Shown here: positions 1 to 5,432 of the stretch, piece by piece
Numbering within the stretch: the stretch's first letter is position 1
Layout of the letters: the number at the start of each line of letters is the position of its first letter
NCBI GenBank assembly: GCA_007124475.1
Contig: SLFB01000047.1
Span: 1 to 5,482, forward strand
Source: Vibrio sp.
GTDB lineage: Bacteria > Pseudomonadota > Gammaproteobacteria > Enterobacterales > Vibrionaceae
Direction: 5' to 3'
Length of the DNA: 5,482 nt
The notes under the pieces: model-generated
Seen by the model: the letters and a program-made list of their open reading frames with translations, nothing else
The model's database searches: none
Told to the model about the DNA's origin: nothing
Made by a program: the position numbers and the translations under genes

Positions 1-11
1 AAAAACAACGT

Positions 12-46
12 AAAAAAAAGCCAACCGCAAAAAGGTGCGATTGGCT
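12..46 (-). terminator. Rho-independent terminator of qrr
   Basis: On the minus strand a 10-bp stem with one mismatch (46-37 pairing with 28-19, 8-nt loop) is followed by a run of Us from A12-A19 of the plus strand. This is the SL4 terminator typical of Qrr RNAs. On the plus strand the same hairpin is followed by ATATTTTG, so it may also stop, less efficiently, a plus-strand transcript entering from left of the window. Confidence 0.93.
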
Positions 47-117
47 ATATTTTGTGTGAACAAAGAGGTTCACTAACAACGTCAGTTGGCTAGGTGACCC
101 TCGGCTTAAAAGGGTCA
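12..117 (-). ncRNA. qrr: Qrr quorum-regulatory small RNA
   Basis: Read on the minus strand, this stretch carries the conserved Qrr core at 100-68, including CACCTAGCCAACTGACGTT (96-78). The predicted RNA is about 106 nt. Four stem-loops can be drawn. SL1 is TGACCCT/AGGGTCA (117-111 with 101-95, 9-nt loop). A short SL2 is CTGAC/GTTAG (85-81 with 77-73). SL3 is GTGAAC/GTTCAC (73-68 with 61-56). SL4 is the terminator. In vibrios Qrr RNAs act with Hfq at low cell density, pairing with mRNAs such as luxR/hapR, aphA and luxO; that role is family knowledge. SL1 has the long form seen in Qrr2-Qrr5, unlike the shortened Qrr1. No luxO is adjacent, so this is probably not the Qrr1 locus; the exact copy number is undecided. 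The 5' end at 117 is set by distance from the -12 element and may be off by 1-2 nt. Confidence 0.96.
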
Positions 118-128
118 TATAATATAAA

Positions 129-144
129 GCACATTGCGTGCCAA
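129..144 (-). promoter_or_regulatory. Sigma-54 (RpoN) promoter of qrr
   Basis: The minus strand reads TTGGCACGCAATGTGC from 144 to 129. It has the invariant GG (142-141) and GC (130-129) separated by exactly 10 nt, and it closely fits the TGGCACG-N4-TTGC consensus. Placing the GC at -13/-12 puts +1 at about 117, just where SL1 of the sRNA begins. The match in sequence, spacing and position makes the call firm. Confidence 0.95.
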
Positions 145-193
145 CTTTTAAATACGATGAATTTAAATAACTTAGACCAACAGGGAGCGAAAG

Positions 194-222
194 TTGAGCT
201 ATTTCATTTCAACTTATCTCAT
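194..222 (+). promoter_or_regulatory. Weak sigma-70-like promoter candidate for alkB
   Basis: TTGAGC (194-199), a 17-bp spacer and TCTCAT (217-222) each match four of six consensus bases. It is the best sigma-70 arrangement I could find between the qrr promoter and alkB, but it is weak. If real, transcription would start near 229 and run through both LuxO sites. Confidence 0.22.
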
Positions 223-229
223 ACCGACA

Positions 230-242
230 TTGCATATTGCAA
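230..242. promoter_or_regulatory. LuxO binding site, promoter-proximal
   Basis: TTGCATATTGCAA is a perfect match to the LuxO consensus TTGCA-WWW-TGCAA. Its centre lies about 119 bp upstream of the predicted qrr start, a usual distance for a sigma-54 enhancer-binding protein. LuxO is the NtrC-type response regulator that activates qrr genes when phosphorylated at low cell density. Its centre is 19 bp from the second site. Confidence 0.92.
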
Positions 243-248
243 TTTAAT

Positions 249-261
249 TTGCAAAATGCAA
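249..261. promoter_or_regulatory. LuxO binding site, promoter-distal
   Basis: TTGCAAAATGCAA is a second perfect match to TTGCA-WWW-TGCAA, centred about 138 bp upstream of the qrr start. The two sites also form a larger imperfect inverted repeat (230-242 against 249-261, one mismatch, 6-nt gap). This site ends only 43 bases before the alkB start codon, so it sits in the likely alkB promoter or leader region as well. Confidence 0.92.
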
Positions 262-304
262 ATTTACTCACTGGTTTCTACTCAAGCACGTAAAGATAAT
301 CATC

Positions 305-904
305 ATGCCTTTATTTTCTCACGCGACAGCTTCACCTTGGCTCACCATCAGAGATGGACGTCTACTTTGGATTCACAATTTTTTATCCGCTGAACAGGCC
401 GATGTTGCCTATCAACGTCTGTTGCTTGAGCTTAACTGGCAACAACAAGCTATTCGACTATTTGGCAAGTCAGTAATGCAGCCGCGTTTGCATGCTTGGT
501 ATGGTGATAAGTCATACCGCTATTCTGGCTTGCATTTACCACCTCAGCCATGGTCTGAAGTGTTACTCCCTCTAAAACAACGCTCAGAGCAAGCCACGGG
601 TAGTCAATTTAACTCGGTACTAGCCAATTTGTACCGCCATGGTCAAGACTCCATGGGCTGGCACCAAGACAATGAACCCGAATTAGGCCATCAGCCTGTC
701 ATTGCTTCTTTATCGTTAGGAGCCACTCGACGCTTTGCGCTGCGCCATATTCAAAGTAAAGAAAAATTAACTTTTGAGCTTAGTCATGGCTCATTACTAG
801 TAATGGCGGGAGACACGCAACACTGTTGGCAACACGCTATCCCTAAAACTCGTCAAGCCTGTCAACCAAGAATTAACCTCACCTTTCGCCAGATCATAGA
901 TTGA
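305..904 (+). CDS. alkB: AlkB-family 2-oxoglutarate/Fe(II) dioxygenase (DNA/RNA alkylation repair)
   Basis: The 199-residue product fits the short, ABH2/ABH3-like branch of AlkB proteins. These oxidatively demethylate lesions such as 1-methyladenine and 3-methylcytosine in nucleic acids, using 2-oxoglutarate, O2 and Fe(II). The double-stranded beta-helix carries all expected residues: the NLYRHGQDSMGWHQD segment at 108-122 supplies iron ligands H120 and D122, with H177 as the third. R189 and R195 in RINLTFR are the expected 2-oxoglutarate-binding and conserved active-site arginines. LGATRRFALRH (138-148) and HGSLLVMAG (161-169) are further family blocks. The ATG at 305 gives a full-length N-terminus; the ribosome site (GTAAAGA) is weak. 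It is divergent from qrr and followed by 162 bp before pirin with no clear terminator. No partner ada gene is seen, unlike the E. coli ada-alkB operon. Substrate preference cannot be read from the sequence. Confidence 0.95.
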   Translation: MPLFSHATASPWLTIRDGRLLWIHNFLSAEQADVAYQRLLLELNWQQQAIRLFGKSVMQPRLHAWYGDKSYRYSGLHLPPQPWSEVLLPLKQRSEQATGSQFNSVLANLYRHGQDSMGWHQDNEPELGHQPVIASLSLGATRRFALRHIQSKEKLTFELSHGSLLVMAGDTQHCWQHAIPKTRQACQPRINLTFRQIID

Positions 905-969
905 ATAGGGTGAGATTATTGAAAACGGCTTTATTTTGGAAGTTGAAACTAAAGAGTAATAATCCGTCA

Positions 970-988
970 TATTCAATATTTTTGAATA
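970..988. promoter_or_regulatory. Inverted repeat over the pirin -35 region, possible operator
   Basis: TATTCAA (970-976) and TTGAATA (982-988) form a perfect 7-bp dyad with a 5-base centre. The right arm contains the proposed -35 hexamer TTGAAT, so a bound dimer would block the promoter. No known regulator consensus is recognised. A short AT-rich dyad can also arise by chance. Confidence 0.35.
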
Positions 989-1009
989 AGAGCCTCAAGT
1001 CTCTATACT
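982..1009 (+). promoter_or_regulatory. Sigma-70 promoter for the pirin gene
   Basis: TTGAAT (982-987), a 16-bp spacer and TATACT (1004-1009) are good matches to the sigma-70 consensus. They predict a start near 1016 and a leader of about 50 nt. The gene can therefore be expressed independently of alkB. Confidence 0.68.
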
Positions 1010-1066
1010 GCCTTTTTGATGAACAATCCGTAAGCTATCTTCAGAGTATTATTATGGAGCACAATC

Positions 1067-1915
1067 ATGAACACCTTACGCGTCATTGAACAGATAATTC
1101 CCGCTCGAGCAACTTCGGATGGTGACGGAGTCAAAATCCGTCGTATCGCTGGTTTTAACCATGGCAGGTTTTCCCCTTTCCTGATGGTAGATGAGCTGAA
1201 ATCAGACCACAGCGCCGATTACATTGGCGGATTTCCTCCTCATCCACATCGAGGTATTGAGACACTCACTTACATGTTACAAGGTCACTTCCAGCATCGA
1301 GATCAAATGGGTAACGTCGGCGAATTACGCAGCGGCGGCGCACAATGGATGGCCGCGGGCCGAGGCGTGATACATAGCGAAATGCCGATCATGGAACAAG
1401 GGCAGTTACATGGTTTCCAAATTTGGATTAATCAACCCGCAAAACACAAAATGGCTCCCGCTCAGTATCATGATTTTCAACCAGAGACGATAACTGAATA
1501 CTCAACAGACTCAGTAAGTAAACTAAGAATCATTGCCGGTGAACTGACTATCGACGAGCAAATGCTGCAAGGCCCACTAACTCAAACTGGCGTCGCGACT
1601 ATCGTTGCCGACTGGCGCGTTCAATCCTCCAGCGAGCTCGCTCTAATCATCCCAGAGCACTACAATGTATTACTCTATGCTTATCAAGGCGCGGTGAATG
1701 TAGCTGGCAAGAGCTTAAAACAAGGCGAACTCGCGGTACTATCTCGTAACTCTAACCTGCAATTATCAGCGTTAGAGGCCAGTGGCGTATTGATTTTAGC
1801 GGGAGAACCGATCAATGAGCCCGTCGTTCATTACGGCCCATTTGTGATGAATAGCCACCAAGAGATTGAGCAAGCGATTGCGGATTATAATGCGGGCTTA
1901 TTTGCCACCTATTAA
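1067..1915 (+). CDS. Pirin family protein (bicupin, putative quercetinase-like)
   Basis: The 282-residue length is normal for bacterial pirins. The N-terminal cupin contains the family block HPHRGIETLTYMLQG (59-73) and GGAQWMAAGRGVIHSEMP (90-107). These provide the four metal ligands expected by comparison with human pirin: H59, H61, H103 and E105. The C-terminal cupin ends in the typical GPFVMNSHQEIEQAIADYN block (about 258-276). All metal ligands are present, so the protein should bind Fe or another divalent metal. Some relatives, such as E. coli YhhW, show quercetin 2,3-dioxygenase activity, but the physiological substrate is generally unknown. The ATG at 1067 is supported by GGAG at 1056-1059 with a 7-nt spacer. 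No signal peptide is present, so it is cytoplasmic. No hairpin-plus-U-tract terminator follows; a tandem repeat begins six bases after the stop codon. Confidence 0.95.
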   Translation: MNTLRVIEQIIPARATSDGDGVKIRRIAGFNHGRFSPFLMVDELKSDHSADYIGGFPPHPHRGIETLTYMLQGHFQHRDQMGNVGELRSGGAQWMAAGRGVIHSEMPIMEQGQLHGFQIWINQPAKHKMAPAQYHDFQPETITEYSTDSVSKLRIIAGELTIDEQMLQGPLTQTGVATIVADWRVQSSSELALIIPEHYNVLLYAYQGAVNVAGKSLKQGELAVLSRNSNLQLSALEASGVLILAGEPINEPVVHYGPFVMNSHQEIEQAIADYNAGLFATY

Positions 1916-1921
1916 TGGCCT

Positions 1922-1971
1922 AATAGCTCAATAGCTCAATAGCTCAATAGCTCAATAGCTCAATAGCTCAA
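1922..1971. repeat. Tandem array of 8-bp unit AATAGCTC, six perfect copies
   Basis: Six identical copies of AATAGCTC run from 1922 to 1969, followed by AA, the start of a seventh. The array begins just after the pirin stop codon (1913-1915) and is non-coding. Perfect identity suggests recent slipped-strand expansion, so copy number probably differs between strains. Each unit contains the palindrome AGCT, but the array does not form a long hairpin or terminator. Confidence 0.98.
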
Positions 1972-2116
1972 CGGTTTACAGTTGCAGTCACTCCCCGTCA
2001 ATACTCGATGAGGCAACCAAAATGACTGTAGCGTCAAGTGGATAAGTGGCGTTTTCCACGCATGACCTAACGAGAGAGACACTCAAGATATCATTAACTT
2101 AGCTTTAGTAACAATA
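1972..2116. other. Intergenic stretch without a recognised gene
   Basis: No open reading frame with a ribosome site is seen on either strand. The only structure noted is an interrupted inverted repeat, TGCAGTCA (1983-1990) with TGACTGTA (2023-2030), enclosing 32 bases, plus a small GTGG/CCAC hairpin near 2046-2059. Neither is followed by a U tract, so I do not call a terminator or ncRNA. Confidence 0.6.
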
Positions 2117-2125
2117 TGCTATACT
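2117..2125 (+). promoter_or_regulatory. Extended -10 promoter upstream of the membrane protein gene
   Basis: TGCTATACT is an extended -10 (TG-N-TATACT). No good -35 hexamer lies 15-19 bp upstream, as is common for extended -10 promoters. The predicted start near 2132 gives a leader of about 225 nt that includes the whole ERIC-like element before the GTG start at 2358. Confidence 0.5.
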
Positions 2126-2205
2126 CATCGCAAGCAAGGAAAGTATCAACAACAATCATCCCATGATAGGGTTAACCCATTCAGCCTAACCCGCTGCCAC
2201 TTCGC

Positions 2206-2340
2206 AATGCCAAAACCACTTGGCGTTACAGGTAGCCAGTCAGGATGTTCCCCATGAGTATAGGCAGACTCTATCATTGGGGCGAACCAACATAGCCAAG
2301 CCCCCTGCCGCTTCAAGTAGCAAGGGGACAGGACAGTATA
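2206..2340. repeat. ERIC-like intergenic repeat, complete but diverged copy
   Basis: The element is an imperfect palindrome of about 135 bp. Its centre, CCCCA (2250-2254) ... TGGGG (2278-2282) followed by GAAC, matches the conserved core of ERIC elements. Its left arm (about 2208-2247) aligns with the partial copy at the window end: shared blocks include CCAAA, ACTTG, GTTRCA, GGTRGC and AGT. Its right arm contains CTTCAAGT (2311-2318), the exact reverse complement of ACTTGAAG in that copy (5445-5452), and ends in GTATA. ERICs are non-coding, non-autonomous repeats of about 127 bp in enterobacteria and vibrios that fold into a long stem-loop in RNA. Boundaries are estimates; about 10 extra bases near 2322-2336 may be an insertion. 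Confidence 0.82.
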
Positions 2341-2357
2341 TACTTTGAGAGAATGAC

Positions 2358-2828
2358 GTGGTTATCAAAAAAAAGTCTCGTAAAACATACCGCACTGACG
2401 GCCCCTCTTTTCTATTTAAAGTCTTCTTTTGGCTCACCCTTGGCCTATTAGCCATTGGTTTTGCCTTACTTATCATGGTCAGCTATCGAGATTATATTAA
2501 TCCTAAACATGTACATGGCTCTTGGATCGAAATTGGGGCCCCCAGTCATTTAACCGAAGTATTAACCTTTAATGAACAAGGTGTGTTTCGCGATCATCGC
2601 TTGATCGCGACTCAATTTGAATTTGATGGCAAGAGTATCTCTGTGACTACCGGTAGCGGTATGACCGTTTATCAGCTATCAGGAACGGTTGATTCACCAC
2701 AATTGCGCCGCGTTCAGCCTTTACTACCTCATCAGCGTTTTATTCGTGCGGGTTATGAGCACACCATTTCGACCGATCCCACGCCCAGTCGACGCTCGGC
2801 AATTTCTGAACATTTTAGAGAACGATGA
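2358..2828 (+). CDS. Single-pass inner-membrane protein, DUF2850-like
   Basis: The 156-residue product has a basic N-terminus (K4 K5 K6, R8, K9, R12) and one hydrophobic segment at about 22-42. The rest, about 110 residues, is a soluble domain, so positive-inside topology puts that domain in the periplasm. It includes HGSWIEIGAPSH (53-64), a FEFDGKSISVTTGSGMTVYQLSG stretch (87-109) and PLLPHQRFIRAG (121-132). It resembles, from memory, the DUF2850 family of Vibrionaceae, whose function is unknown; the family name should be treated as probable. The start is GTG at 2358, chosen because GAGAG (2347-2351) lies 6 nt upstream and the next in-frame Met is inside the membrane segment. An overlapping ATG at 2354 is out of frame. 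The ERIC-like repeat ends 17 bp before the start codon. It converges on the Lon-like gene. Confidence 0.85.
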   Translation: MVIKKKSRKTYRTDGPSFLFKVFFWLTLGLLAIGFALLIMVSYRDYINPKHVHGSWIEIGAPSHLTEVLTFNEQGVFRDHRLIATQFEFDGKSISVTTGSGMTVYQLSGTVDSPQLRRVQPLLPHQRFIRAGYEHTISTDPTPSRRSAISEHFRER

Positions 2829-2846
2829 TGGCTCCCGAAGGAGCCA
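2829..2846 (-). terminator. Stem-loop between convergent genes, possible terminator
   Basis: TGGCTCC (2829-2835) and GGAGCCA (2840-2846) form a perfect GC-rich 7-bp stem. Read on the minus strand the loop is UUCG closed by C-G, an exceptionally stable tetraloop. It begins directly after the stop codon of the membrane protein gene and lies 31 bp past the stop of the Lon-like gene. Neither strand has a proper U tract after the stem, so it may block exonucleases rather than end transcription efficiently. Confidence 0.5.
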
Positions 2847-2877
2847 GATAAAAACGCATGTTAATCGAGATGTAAAC

Positions 2878-5238
2878 TTATTTACGCAGCGCGTTGAGTT
2901 TAGCTTGAGCCAAGCCAAAAATCGTATCGACTGGGTAGCTGCCATCTTCGGTTGCAATCCCAGCAGGTTTACCAGTGAAGAGTTCAATTGCCTCTGTCAC
3001 ATGGTCAATCACCCAAATATGGAACTCACCTTTTTCCACCGCTTTGAGAATATCCGCCCGTAACATCAAATGATGCTGATTCGAGCGCGGGATAATAACC
3101 CCTTGTAGTGGATGGCGACCTTTGATCGAACAGACATCAAAGAAACCCTCGATTTTTTCATTCACGCCACCAATTGGTTGCGCTTCACCAAACTGGTTCA
3201 TCGAGCCGGTAATCGCAATATCTTGTCGGTTAGGTTGTCTAGAAAATGCCGATACAATAGCGCAGAACTCGGCCATACTTGCGCTATCCCCATCAACACC
3301 ACCGTAAGATTGCTCAAAAGTAATAGTGGTCGTGAGTGGTACACGCGCGGTGCGACCAAATACTGATTTTAAGTAAGCAGAAAGGATCATCACGCCTTTC
3401 GAGTGGATACTGCCCCCTAAATCAACGCTACGTTCAATATCAATAATATCGCCATCACCAAACGAGGTAGTGGCAGTAATTCGGTTCGGCGCACCAAAGG
3501 CGTGATCGCTGGTCGCTAATACGGATAAAGCATTCACTTGACCAATGGCGGAACCTTCCGTGTGCAATAATGTGGTTCCATTGAGGAAGGTTTCCATCAC
3601 CCCTTCTTGGAGACGATTTACTCGCATTTGCTGATTACTCAGCGCTTCTTCTACATGATTTTGTCGGATCATATTAGAGTTCGCTTGCCGAGCAACATAA
3701 TTAGATTCACGCAATAAATTGGCAATATGGGCGGAATGCAAAGAGAGCTTATTTTGATCGCTGGTCATGCGCGAACTGTGTTCAATAATGCGCGCAATCG
3801 CTTTACGATCACAATGCAACATATTGTTATCATGCACTATGCTGGAAATAAAACGAGCATAATGCAATTCACTTTCTGGCGTGCGCTTCATCTCATCTTC
3901 GAAATCGGCCGTCACGCGAAACAGTTCACTGAACTCCGGATCATAATGCGTTAGCAATTCATAGGTTCGGTAATCACCAAATAAAATGATTTTAACGTCC
4001 AGTGGTATCGGCTCAGGATCCAGCGAGACGGTTCCGGTTAAGGTGACTTCTTTTTCTAGCGAGGTAAAACTGAGCTGACGTGAACGCAGAGCACGTTTTA
4101 AACCATCCCACACATAGGGCTGCTCTAATACCTTCACCGCATCCATCAGTAGCACGCCGCCGTTGGCTTTGTGTAAACTACCAGCGCGGATCAGTGAAAA
4201 ATCGGTAAATACCGTTCCTTTATAAGTAGCGGTTTCAATATAACCAAACAAGGAATGATAGTTAGGATTTTCTTCAACCACTACCGGAAATTCTTGCGAA
4301 GCGCGACACACCAGCACGTTAACTTTATAGCGACGCGGTAATTTTTTATCTAACGCTGCGGTAGCGAGTTCTCCTTGCTCTCCGGTGTCGTCCAAAAAGA
4401 TCTCCACATTTTCGACGATATCTTTTTGTAAGTCAGTTAAATAGGTTTTGATTTCTGGGTATTTAGAATAATCAAGCTTAAGCTGTTTAATAAAATGACT
4501 GATCACGTCTAGCGTCACGTCATCATTGAGCTTTTTAATTTTTTCGCTATAAGTCTCTTCCCATTCGGTCAATTGACGGACCATATTACGTAGGCTGACT
4601 TCCAGTTCATCGATAGTTTGTGAGAAATGCTCTTGCTCTTTTTTGCTCAGGGCATCAAAGGTTTCTTCGGTATGCATTTCTTCGCCATTCATGGCGACAA
4701 ACTGATACTCACCTTGGTTGGTGATCGTTAGGCTAATGTTGCGCTCTTTAGCGCGTAAGGTGATGGCTGCTAATTCTTGTTCCTGCTTTTGGGCGAGTTG
4801 GTTCTTTAAGCGGTCGGCTCGGCTAAAGTAGAGTTCATTATCAAACGCTAATGGAATCGCATTGACCAATTTGGTCATCAATTTTTCAATATCTTGACGA
4901 AATTTCTGGCCAACACCCGACGGTAGTTTAAGTACTCTCGGGGTACGAATATCATCGAAGTTAGCCACGTAACACCAATCAAATAGCGCGTTATTCTCTG
5001 GCTGATGGCGATGTAAATAACGCAAGATCATGGTACGTTTACCTAACCCATTGCGTCCAATTGCGTATATGTTATAGCCCTTTTCTTTTATCGACATCGC
5101 AAATTCAACCGCTTTTTGCGCACGTTCTTGACCAACAATTTCATCAATGGGAGCCAATTCTTTGGTCGATTTACATGGCAAATGCTCTAAAGTTGCGACG
5201 TGATAGAGCTGCTCAAGATTCAATTTTTGAATCGCCAT
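2878..5238 (-). CDS. Lon-family AAA/Ser-Lys protease (LonB/YcbZ-like)
   Basis: The 786-residue cytoplasmic protein belongs to the Lon-like group typified by E. coli YcbZ, not to classical LonA. After an N-terminal block (IVGQERAQKAVEFA, 34-47) comes a P-loop, GRNGLGKR, at 61-68. A charged, probably coiled-coil region spans about 170-260. The second ATPase block contains ANGGVLLMDA, with D366 followed by A367. The C-terminal Lon proteolytic domain has catalytic S652 in GVDGDSASMAEF and K695 in GGVNEKIEGFF. Their 43-residue separation equals that of S679 and K722 in E. coli Lon. The Walker A lysine is followed by Arg instead of Thr/Ser, and Walker B has Ala instead of Glu, so ATP hydrolysis may be weak or altered; I believe this is common in the group. 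The ATG at 5238 is supported by a strong AGGAGG (5248-5243) 4 nt upstream. Substrates are unknown. Confidence 0.93.
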   Translation of the reverse strand: MAIQKLNLEQLYHVATLEHLPCKSTKELAPIDEIVGQERAQKAVEFAMSIKEKGYNIYAIGRNGLGKRTMILRYLHRHQPENNALFDWCYVANFDDIRTPRVLKLPSGVGQKFRQDIEKLMTKLVNAIPLAFDNELYFSRADRLKNQLAQKQEQELAAITLRAKERNISLTITNQGEYQFVAMNGEEMHTEETFDALSKKEQEHFSQTIDELEVSLRNMVRQLTEWEETYSEKIKKLNDDVTLDVISHFIKQLKLDYSKYPEIKTYLTDLQKDIVENVEIFLDDTGEQGELATAALDKKLPRRYKVNVLVCRASQEFPVVVEENPNYHSLFGYIETATYKGTVFTDFSLIRAGSLHKANGGVLLMDAVKVLEQPYVWDGLKRALRSRQLSFTSLEKEVTLTGTVSLDPEPIPLDVKIILFGDYRTYELLTHYDPEFSELFRVTADFEDEMKRTPESELHYARFISSIVHDNNMLHCDRKAIARIIEHSSRMTSDQNKLSLHSAHIANLLRESNYVARQANSNMIRQNHVEEALSNQQMRVNRLQEGVMETFLNGTTLLHTEGSAIGQVNALSVLATSDHAFGAPNRITATTSFGDGDIIDIERSVDLGGSIHSKGVMILSAYLKSVFGRTARVPLTTTITFEQSYGGVDGDSASMAEFCAIVSAFSRQPNRQDIAITGSMNQFGEAQPIGGVNEKIEGFFDVCSIKGRHPLQGVIIPRSNQHHLMLRADILKAVEKGEFHIWVIDHVTEAIELFTGKPAGIATEDGSYPVDTIFGLAQAKLNALRK

Positions 5239-5432
5239 ACTCCCTCCTAGTTCTTATGATTGTTATTGTGAGTGTTACTGCTTTTAGTTTTAGCCTAAGT
5301 GTAGAAGAAAAGCACAATCTTTTTAGTGACTTACTACTAATTCATGAACGGTTGCTTAAATTATCACCGCACCACGCCCAATTACTAATGATAATTAGTT
5401 GCATTTGCTCATGTATTACCTTTAAATAACAA
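5239..5432. other. AT-rich upstream region of the Lon-like gene
   Basis: This holds the strong AGGAGG ribosome site for the minus-strand gene and presumably its promoter. The best minus-strand candidate is TTAGTA (about 5385-5380), 17 bp, then GATAAT (about 5362-5357), but the -35 is poor. No heat-shock promoter pattern is recognised. A 57-codon plus-strand frame here lacks a ribosome site and is not called. Confidence 0.4.

Noticed and set aside
94..123. GTGACC-N18-TATAAT on the plus strand looks like a sigma-70 promoter with a palindromic spacer.
   Set aside because: The palindrome is SL1 of the minus-strand Qrr RNA and the TATAAT lies between its start and the sigma-54 -12 element. The sRNA explains the pattern better.
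241..261. Possible Ada box (AAT...GCAA) upstream of alkB.
   Set aside because: The spacing is 7 instead of 6 nt and the bases are fully explained by the two perfect LuxO motifs.
94..393. 99-codon plus-strand reading frame starting with GTG.
   Set aside because: It runs antisense through the sRNA, its promoter and the LuxO sites, then overlaps alkB in another frame, with no ribosome site.
993..1000. CCTCAAGT matches half of a SoxR operator in the pirin promoter.
   Set aside because: The second half-site is absent and the promoter spacer is 16 bp, not the 19-20 bp typical of MerR-family control.
901..1089. 62-codon frame between alkB and pirin, TTG start.
   Set aside because: No ribosome site, no recognisable protein features, and it spans the pirin promoter and overlaps the pirin start.
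2193..2247. Structured leader resembling a riboswitch (B12-box-like AGCCAGTCAGGATG).
   Set aside because: No other cobalamin or c-di-GMP riboswitch motifs are present, and the region aligns with the arm of the ERIC-like repeat.
2240..2476. 78-codon minus-strand frame.
   Set aside because: It is read through the ERIC-like palindrome and antisense to the membrane protein gene; no ribosome site.
5256..5429. 57-codon plus-strand frame with hydrophobic ends (a small membrane protein?).
   Set aside because: There is no purine-rich ribosome site before the ATG (the upstream bases are the complement of the Lon-like gene's AGGAGG), and it occupies that gene's promoter region.
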